A DNA stretch of 64,000 nucleotides from Dolomedes plantarius. Taxonomy: Eukaryota; Arthropoda; Arachnida; Araneae; Dolomedidae. A model generated the notes under the pieces. It saw nothing but the letters and a program-made list of their open reading frames with translations, was not told the DNA's origin and did no database searches. The position numbers were made by a program, and so were the translations under genes. Position 1 is the first letter of the stretch. The number at the start of each line of letters is the position of its first letter. Of the stretch, positions 61,601 through 64,000 are shown piece by piece. The stretch covers positions 217,823,391 to 217,887,390 of the forward strand of contig OU015490.1 of assembly GCA_907164885.2 (NCBI GenBank), written 5' to 3'.

Positions 61601-62997
61601 ACGAATGAAACGACGAGATCGAAAAGTGGTAAATTTTTTAATGAAATGCTGAAAAAATCTTTTCTAATCCTTTAACAAGCATGTAAAAATAGTTTTGAAG
61701 AATAAAATTTGATCTCTTTGTGAATTTCGTTTTGAATTGCCTGGACGTTTCAGTTTTGTTAATCGAGAATCGGTAAGGCCCCAGAGTATTTTTACTGTAA
61801 TGTGTATGGTATCAGTTTTTATATAGTAATTTGGTGGAATGTAATAATCTATAATACGGTCACAGTTTGCAAAAATGCATGTTTTGTACCAAATTTGCTA
61901 CACAAATTTTACATTTGTGTAGCAAACTCGGGTACATGTACCCACCTAGAAGTCAGAAAAGGCACAGATAATCCATGAAATGCAGAAATACTTAGATTTA
62001 TTGACATTTAACACGAACTGTGAAGCCACCTGCCCCCCACTCTCAGGGGCCAACTGTTTAGTACAGAAGTTACAATTCCGAAGTTTCTTATGGAGATTAC
62101 ACAACACTTCAAAATTTTTTTTATATCAACACTTTTAAATTGAGTTTGATGTTTTTAGACATTATAAAAACATTACTTATATGTTATACCAATATATGTG
62201 AGTATGTATAAAAGATTTCGTGTAGGAAATTTTTATGCATCGGTGAAATTTTCAATGAAATTTTTCCCTCGGCGTGAGTTTGTGAATATTTAGCTAATAA
62301 GTTATTGGAATTAGAGGCATGACATTTAGATAAGTTTACGTGCACCACTGATACCTTCTTCCCCTTTCATTAGTTTTACATAATGGGTATCTTTGAAATT
62401 TATAGTTATCTTGTAAAAGAGAAATTGCTTAAATTTTCTCACAAAATTTGATCCAAAACTAATTCATCAATTCTGCATTTAATTTATCCATTTCATTCAA
62501 GCAAAATTCCGAATTCCAGAAAATCATTTCTATAAAAGAAGATATCATTAACGTTATAATTAAGTTTATTAAATGTAACACTAAAAACTTGATATTAATT
62601 TACCTAATATTGTGCTTTACTGAGAGCTTTATCGTGTTTAGTTATAAAAATAATATCGCGTACATACTTTATACAAAACGTAACTGAAAGGACTATTTAT
62701 AACGATGGGGGAAGAAAACACTTATTTTAATATGATAACATTTGCGTTTGAAAGAACTATATTCTTTAAGGAGATAGAAAATTTTAAATACAATTATGTA
62801 AACAAGCAGTTATACTGAATACCTTTCAAAATATATAACTCTCATTAAATTGCTACAGTCTAATTACTCTGTCAGGGATATTGCTTTCCGTGAGATGAAT
62901 TCAAATTAGATCTCCAGATTTTAATATATTATATGAAAATTCTTTTTTTTTGTCTCTAACGTCATTATCATAGAACATTACAAAATAGGGAAATTAA
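61601..62997. other. AT-rich stretch with one strong hairpin
   Basis: About 1.4 kb without genes. Contains the inverted repeat at 61887-61935 (13-bp exact arms tttgctacacaaa, 7-base loop, extended by gtacc/ggtac). Confidence 0.5.
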
Positions 62998-63755
62998 TCT
63001 AGATATATAAAACAGTTCATTAACTGACTGACAAATAACGCACACACCAAACCGCAAGACGTGAAGGGTTGAAATTTTGCATACCGATTCTTCTTATATT
63101 GTAGGGGTGCACTAAGAAAGAATTTTGAAAATTCTTCTTAGATTTTTAAATTAAATTTTTAATCTGTTTTTATAACATTCTTTAAAGATTGCATTTAAAA
63201 TAATAATCTGAGGGTTATAAAATTTATATCACGAGAAGTATCAGGAAAGTTTCTTTAAAATGAAATGATTTTCAAATCTTTATCTCCCTTTTCTCATTCT
63301 TTGGTGAATTTTTAGAATTTAATTTATAAAATGTCGATCACGTGGTTTCTTTTCTTTTTGTGATACTTTAAATTAATCTATCGTCACATGCTTAACAACG
63401 AAATAGACAAAAAAATTTCTTGCTAATGCGGCAGACGATTGGAAATTATCCAAATAAATATTAAAATACAGTAAAAGATATGTTCCAAAAACTGTACTGT
63501 ATTAACTGTACTATATTCTTTAGTATGTTCTATTAGATTTAATTTGAATATTTTCTTCTACATTATTTTGTCTATAAAAGTATCCATGACAATTTTTTTA
63601 TAAATATATTTTTTCGCTTTTTTACATCAATTGCATACATTGATCATTGTATTTATTATAAATATATTTATACATATTTTTGGCATTAATTGCCTACATT
63701 GACCGTTCTATTTAATTTGAATGTATTCCGTAGCGAAGTACAGGTTTTCAGCTAG
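62998..63755 (+). mobile_element. Helitron-like non-autonomous element (758 bp)
   Basis: Starts TCTAGATATATAAAACAGTT after A and ends with ccgtagcgaagtacagg followed by TTTTCAGCTAG. TC at the 5' end, a short GC-containing hairpin about 10 bases before a terminal CTAG (CTRR), an A/T insertion site and no target duplication or inverted ends are Helitron hallmarks. No Rep or helicase frame is present. Confidence 0.75.
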
Positions 63756-64000
63756 TCTATATATATAAAACAGTCCCGTAATTGACTGACAGATAACGCA
63801 CAGACCAAACCGCTAGACCTAAAGGGTTGAAATTTTCAATAGCGATTCTTCTTATAGTGTAAGGGTTCACTAAGAAAGATTTTTGAAAATTTCTTCTTAG
63901 ATTTTTTTAAATTAAATTTTTAAGCTGTTTTTGTAACATTCTTTAAAGTTTACATTTAAAATAATAATCTGAGGGTTATAAAATTTATATCACGAGAAAT
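63756..64000 (+). mobile_element. Second Helitron-like copy, cut by the window end
   Basis: Begins TCTATATATATAAAACAGTC immediately after the CTAG of the first copy and is clearly homologous to 62998-63240 in the same orientation. The 3' end is outside the window. Confidence 0.78.

Overview
Eukaryotic, strongly AT-rich, non-coding-dominated DNA built mostly from transposable elements and satellite-like arrays. No host protein-coding gene, rRNA or intact tRNA gene was recognised. The mixture (Tc1/mariner transposons in several lineages, pogo/Tigger, piggyBac and hAT miniature elements, a Penelope-like GIY-YIG endonuclease remnant, Ty3/Gypsy LTR elements, tRNA-derived SINEs, Helitron-type ends, long (TA)n arrays) points to an arthropod. 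An arachnid, perhaps a spider, is my best guess from the look of the Tc1-like transposases; this is inference.

Layout. 0-10 kb: a (TA)n array followed by a pogo/Tigger element with an internal deletion, a pair of ~470-bp direct repeats around an ORF-poor interior, a truncated Tc1-like element, a second (TA)n array, a 750-bp long-inverted-repeat element and a Penelope-like remnant between ~505-bp direct repeats. 11.3-12.6 kb: a decayed mariner with DD41D spacing. 13.2-14.6 kb: a tandem duplication. 16-18.4 kb: a SINE and a Tc1 fragment. 19.2-21.5 kb: a gag-only LTR retrotransposon on the minus strand, followed at 21.6 kb by a piggyBac-type MITE. 23.7-29 kb: inverted-repeat elements, a ~545-bp tandem pair and a SINE. 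29.6-31.2 kb: a mariner-type element with ~185-bp inverted repeats inserted in a (TA)n array, followed by a 65-bp palindrome. 34-36.5 kb: a hAT element with an 8-bp target duplication and a full-length decayed Tc1-like element.

33-50 kb holds unrelated tandem arrays (units of ~142, ~132, ~280, ~130, ~300, ~165 and ~250 bp), with a short retroposon and a hAT MITE inserted in them that can be dated relative to the arrays by their target duplications. 52.1-59.4 kb is a nested pair: a Tc1-like transposon split by a 5.9-kb Ty3/Gypsy retrotransposon that has matching 252-bp LTRs, a TTTA duplication, and gag, protease, reverse transcriptase, RNase H and integrase, but a frame break in RNase H. The right end carries a dispersed repeat in three copies, a CCAAT-rich candidate promoter near 61.4 kb, and two Helitron-like elements head to tail, the last running off the window.

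The elements do not form a pathway; they are a layered insertion record. The most notable features are the two-copy Penelope arrangement, the transposon ends abutting (TA)n arrays, the perfect palindrome, the nested Gypsy-in-Tc1 insertion and the Helitron tandem. All identities were read by eye from motifs and repeat ends; no database search was made.
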